NCBI RefSeq assembly: GCF_963975745.1
Contig: NZ_CAXBIB010000002.1
Coordinates: forward strand, 124,001-188,000
Reading direction: 5' to 3'
Length of the DNA stretch: 64,000 nucleotides
Origin: Parvibaculum sp963975745
GTDB lineage: Bacteria; Pseudomonadota; Alphaproteobacteria; Parvibaculales; Parvibaculaceae
Below the pieces are notes generated by a model. That model was given only the letters and a program-made list of their open reading frames with translations, was not told the DNA's origin and did not search any database. This document shows positions 61,126-64,000 of the stretch, in pieces. Within the stretch, counting starts at the first letter, position 1. Each line of letters begins with the position of its first letter. The translations under genes and the position numbers were made by a program.

Positions 61126-61331
61126 CGACCCCCCCTCTGTCATGCAACTGTCAAAAAACTGTCACAAACAGCGGCGCCGGTTTGCCGGCGAACCGCTTGC
61201 CGTTCAGTGTCGAGCGGCATGGAAGGACGCCGCCGGAACTTGTGCCCGGGTTTATCCCCGGTCCGGGGGTGGCCGGTGCGCGAAGCCGGTCGCGGGACAC
61301 GCGACGCCCGTCGTGAAAAAAACTTATCCCC
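61126..61331 (+). repeat. Dispersed intergenic repeat, copy C, with TTATCCCC motifs
   Basis: CTGTCA at 61137, 61148 and 61159 (11-bp period) after a C-run, matching copies A and B. TTATCCCC follows at 61252-61259 and ACTTATCCCC at 61322-61331, the latter containing the AraC stop. The composite of CTGTCA triplet plus ACTTATCCCC is thus seen twice (here and near 5.7 kb), both times between convergent genes. Confidence 0.7.
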
Positions 61332-62310
61332 GGGTTTCGGGCTCCGCCATGCGGGGCATCTGCATCTTGCGCCACTGGAGCGGGGTTGCCCCGAATTCGC
61401 GGCTGAAGGCGCGAATGAACGCAGCGGAGGAACTGTAGCCTGCCATATCGGCGGCCTCCTCGACCGAGAGGTCGTCGAGCAGCATCTTGCGCGTGACAAG
61501 GGTCAGACGCAGGCGCGCCAGCGTCTGCATCGGCGTGCGGCCGACGATGCGACGGAAGTCCTCGGCGAATTTCGTTCGCGACATGCCGGCATGCTTCGCC
61601 AGCCTGTCGATGCTCCAGTCTTCGAGCGGATCGTCGAGGAACGCGCGAATGGCCGTTATCACGCCCCTGTTCCTGATGGGGCCCATCTCGCGCATGTCGG
61701 ACTCGCCGCGCGCGACCAGCAGCGAACGGGTCATGTTGATGAGGATGATTTCGGCAATCCGCCGGACGATGATCGCCTGGCCATATTCCGGACCCGCACC
61801 GATAAACTCCTCATCGAGAAGTTCGGCCGCCCGCCATATGCGGCGCGTGAATTCGGGCGAGGTCTCGCGGCTGAGATAGATCGGACCGACAATCAGGTTC
61901 GTCAGGGCGATGTTTTCCGAAGGGACCACGCCAAGCAGGAGCTCGACGTCCTTCCCGGGCGCGATCTCTTCGGTAATCGGTATCCGCTCGAAACAATCGA
62001 CCGGCATGGCCTCCCTGTCCGGTATCGAATGAAACCGGTGCGGCGCGAGCCCGCTCACGCCGACGATCGCGCCCGGCTTCAGGTCGATCACCCGCGGCTC
62101 GGGAAAGTCGATCGTCAGACGGAGCTCGCCGCGACGCACCATGAAGCAATAGGAGAAGTCGCCGGCATCGAGCTTCTTGTTGAAGGGATAGTCGGCCGAG
62201 GAGCGGAAAAAATAGACGCCGTCCATCCGCACATCGGCGCGAACGTCGCTGGCACCGATAATTCCGGCCGGATGCAGACCTGCCGCTTCGGCCTTTTCTC
62301 TCCCGGTCAT
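61324..62310 (-). CDS. AraC-family transcriptional regulator
   Basis: 328 residues. The N-terminal cupin-like sensing region resembles those of AraC members that read aromatic or acyl inducers. The C-terminus has two HTHs: DWSIDRLAKHAGMSRTKFAEDFRR and SVEEAADMAGYSSSAAFIRAFSREFG. The ATG at 62310 has GGGAGGGAG about 8 nt upstream. It is co-directional with and 25 bp downstream of the aldolase gene, so it may be part of the meta-pathway operon and control it (inference). Confidence 0.85.
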   Translation of the reverse strand: MTGREKAEAAGLHPAGIIGASDVRADVRMDGVYFFRSSADYPFNKKLDAGDFSYCFMVRRGELRLTIDFPEPRVIDLKPGAIVGVSGLAPHRFHSIPDREAMPVDCFERIPITEEIAPGKDVELLLGVVPSENIALTNLIVGPIYLSRETSPEFTRRIWRAAELLDEEFIGAGPEYGQAIIVRRIAEIILINMTRSLLVARGESDMREMGPIRNRGVITAIRAFLDDPLEDWSIDRLAKHAGMSRTKFAEDFRRIVGRTPMQTLARLRLTLVTRKMLLDDLSVEEAADMAGYSSSAAFIRAFSREFGATPLQWRKMQMPRMAEPETRG

Positions 62311-62335
62311 GACCGATCGGCTCCCTCCCAAGAGC

Positions 62336-63367
62336 TCAATCCGCGCGCGCCGCTTCCTGCCGCGCGAGATCGAGGGCGATATCCACGATCATATCCTCCT
62401 GCCCCCCGACCATAGCCCGTTTGCCGGCTTCCAGCAGAATTTTGCGGACATCGACGCCGTAGCGTTCCGACGCGGTTTCCGCATGACGCAGGAAGCTCGA
62501 ATAAACGCCCGCATAGCCGAGGCTGAGGGTTTCGCGGTCCACGCGGACAGGACGATCCTGCAAGGGACGGACAAGCTCCTCCGCCGCATCCATCAGCGCG
62601 AGGAGATCGCAGCCATGTTGCCAGTCATAGCGGTCGGCGGCGGCGATGAAGACTTCGAGCGGCGCATTGCCCGCGCCCGCACCCATGCCGGTCAGCGAGG
62701 CATCGACGCGGACAGCCCCGTTCTGGACAGCGGCGATGGAATTGGCGACGCCGAGCGACAGGTTGTGATGCGCATGGATGCCGCGCTGCGTTTCCGGCTT
62801 CAGCACCTCGTCATAGGCGCGAAGCCGGGCGGCAACGTCATCCATCGTCATGGCGCCACCGCTGTCGGTCACATAGACGCAATGGGCGCCGTAGCTTTCC
62901 ATCAGCTTCGCCTGCGCCGCGAGGGCATCGGGCGGCGCCATATGGCTCATCATCAGAAAGCCAGAGACGTCCATGCCAAGATGCCGTGCAAACTCGATAT
63001 GCTGTTTCGCGACATCCGCCTCGGTACAATGCGTCGCAACGCGCACCGAACGCACGCCCATCCCGTGGGCACGATGCAGATCCTCGATGGTGCCGATGCC
63101 GGGCAGCAGCAGTGTCGTCACCACCGCCCTCTCGACCACCTCACCGACCGCTTCGATCCATGCCCAGTCGGTACAGGCGCCGAAGCCGTAATTGAGGCTG
63201 GAGCCCGAGAGCCCGTCGCCATGTGCGATCTCGATGGCATCGACACCCGCCTTGTCGAGCGCGCGGGCAATCGCCCGCACGTGATCCAGCGAATACTGAT
63301 GCCGGATCGCATGCATGCCGTCGCGCAAGGTCACATCCTGAATGTAGAGACGATCCGGAATGTTCAT
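62336..63367 (-). CDS. 4-hydroxy-2-oxovalerate aldolase
   Basis: 343 residues, DmpG/MhpE/BphI family. VTLRDGMHAIRHQY (metal site), IEIAHGDGLSGSSLNYGFG, DSGGAMTMDD and HAHHNLSLGVANS (metal-binding HxH) are conserved, with GAGAGNAPLEVF. It splits 4-hydroxy-2-oxo acids into pyruvate and an aldehyde that is channelled to the acylating dehydrogenase. Its ATG overlaps that gene's TGA (ATGA), the usual bphJ-bphI layout. It implies a meta-cleavage or steroid/aromatic side-chain pathway continuing to the right of the window. Confidence 0.93.
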   Translation of the reverse strand: MNIPDRLYIQDVTLRDGMHAIRHQYSLDHVRAIARALDKAGVDAIEIAHGDGLSGSSLNYGFGACTDWAWIEAVGEVVERAVVTTLLLPGIGTIEDLHRAHGMGVRSVRVATHCTEADVAKQHIEFARHLGMDVSGFLMMSHMAPPDALAAQAKLMESYGAHCVYVTDSGGAMTMDDVAARLRAYDEVLKPETQRGIHAHHNLSLGVANSIAAVQNGAVRVDASLTGMGAGAGNAPLEVFIAAADRYDWQHGCDLLALMDAAEELVRPLQDRPVRVDRETLSLGYAGVYSSFLRHAETASERYGVDVRKILLEAGKRAMVGGQEDMIVDIALDLARQEAARAD

Positions 63368-64000
63368 GCCGCCACCTGCCATTTCCGGGCGAGCGCTTCC
63401 GCCGTTTGCAATGCGGCCGACGTCATGATGTCGAGATTGCCGGCATAGGACGGCAGGTAATGCCCTGCCCCCTCGACTTCGAGGAAGGTGCTGACCTTGA
63501 GGCCGGTGAAGGAGCAATCCATATCCGGCAAGTAGAGCGGTGCATTGTTGCCCACCTTCTCGATCTGCACGGCCTGCTTCAGCCGGTAGCCCGGTACATA
63601 GGCCTGCACCTCCGCAATCTTCTTCTCGATGGCCGCGACGATCTTCGCCGGGTCGGCGTCGTCGCACAGGCAATGGACCGTGTCGCGCATGATCAGCGGC
63701 GGCTCGGCCGGATTGAGGATGATGATCGCCTTGCCGCGCGTGGCGCCACCGACGCTTTCGATGGCGCGTGCCGTCGTCTGCGTGAACTCGTCGATATTCG
63801 CGCGCGTGCCGGGGCCTGCGGATTTCGAGGCGATGGAGGCGACGATCTCGCCATAGAGCACGGGCGCCATGCTGCTGACGGCGGCAACGATGGGGATCGT
63901 CGCCTGGCCGCCACAGGTCACCATGTTCAGGTTCCGCTCGTTTGCGAGCCTGTCGAGATTGACGCTCGGCACCACATAGGGACCGATGGCGGCGGGCGTC
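63364..64000 (-). CDS. Acetaldehyde dehydrogenase (acylating), N-terminal part outside window
   Basis: About 212 C-terminal residues; the gene enters from the right edge (the frame stays open through TPAAIGPYVVPSVNL). The catalytic Cys is in NMVTCGGQATIPIV, and GYRLKQAVQIEKVGNNAPL and LEVEGAGHYLPSYAGNLDIMT match BphJ/DmpF/MhpF. It oxidises acetaldehyde or propionaldehyde from the aldolase to acyl-CoA with NAD+ and CoA. Forms a channelling complex with the aldolase encoded downstream. Confidence 0.93.
   Translation of the reverse strand, partial: TPAAIGPYVVPSVNLDRLANERNLNMVTCGGQATIPIVAAVSSMAPVLYGEIVASIASKSAGPGTRANIDEFTQTTARAIESVGGATRGKAIIILNPAEPPLIMRDTVHCLCDDADPAKIVAAIEKKIAEVQAYVPGYRLKQAVQIEKVGNNAPLYLPDMDCSFTGLKVSTFLEVEGAGHYLPSYAGNLDIMTSAALQTAEALARKWQVAA

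Overview
The window is high-GC (about 60% or more by eye), tightly packed DNA. It reads as a chromosomal segment of a free-living, catabolically versatile alphaproteobacterium. The basis is the gene set (Atm1-type exporter, short-form Psd next to PssA, DUF1329/MMPL pairs, acetoacetyl-CoA synthetase, PHA genes), strong GGAGG ribosome sites with frequent GTG starts, and an exact CtrA-type TTAA-N7-TTAA site. The genus cannot be fixed from the sequence alone; a Parvibaculum-like or Rhodospirillales-like organism would fit. No rRNA, tRNA, CRISPR array, intact insertion sequence or prophage was seen.

Left part (1-18.8 kb). An RND/MMPL exporter is followed by a Tat-type DUF1329 protein cut by the window edge. 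An acetoacetyl-CoA-synthetase-type ligase converges on a five-gene leftward operon: HyuA-like, small Cys-rich subunit, HyuA-like, HyuB-like, unknown ~27 kDa protein. That composition and order match the biotin-independent acetophenone carboxylase (Apc) type better than a hydantoinase. A MalT/AlkS-like LuxR regulator, an MDR-type oxidoreductase and a TonB-like protein lie upstream on the same strand. Together they suggest ATP-driven carboxylation of a ketone to a beta-keto acid, followed by CoA activation.

18.9-24.6 kb holds a complete agmatine pathway: putrescine carbamoyltransferase, antiporter, agmatine deiminase and carbamate kinase, in the order of the Firmicutes aguBDAC operon. A divergent N-carbamoylputrescine amidase is added.

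24.6-38.97 kb contains an SDR remnant, a second DUF1329 protein, an orphan formylglycine-generating enzyme, a PHA depolymerase/synthase pair, and an AT-richer island (two sulfotransferase-like genes and a GT61-like glycosyltransferase). A small stress-type cluster follows (DUF1330, DUF2855, GST, TetR) with a clear operator-like inverted repeat, then a Trp-rich, Gln/Arg-tailed envelope protein.

39-46 kb is a leftward block: crotonase, Tat amidohydrolase, then a tightly overlapping trio of AMP/thymidine-phosphorylase-like enzyme, PRPP-synthetase-like enzyme and beta-CASP nuclease, which looks like an RNA or nucleotide salvage module. A leader with a hidden 10-codon ORF and an intrinsic terminator lies in front of this block.

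46-60.5 kb carries glutamate dehydrogenase, UppP, a membrane histidine kinase, a PilZ-methyltransferase fusion with a CtrA-type site, an RND exporter, a second methyltransferase, PssA/Psd, an Atm1-type ABC exporter and a LysM protein. 60.5-64 kb has a LOG-family protein, an AraC regulator, and the aldolase and acetaldehyde dehydrogenase of a meta-cleavage pathway, the last cut by the right edge. A dispersed intergenic repeat made of three CTGTCA half-sites at 11-bp spacing occurs three times (5.7, 18.9 and 61.1 kb).
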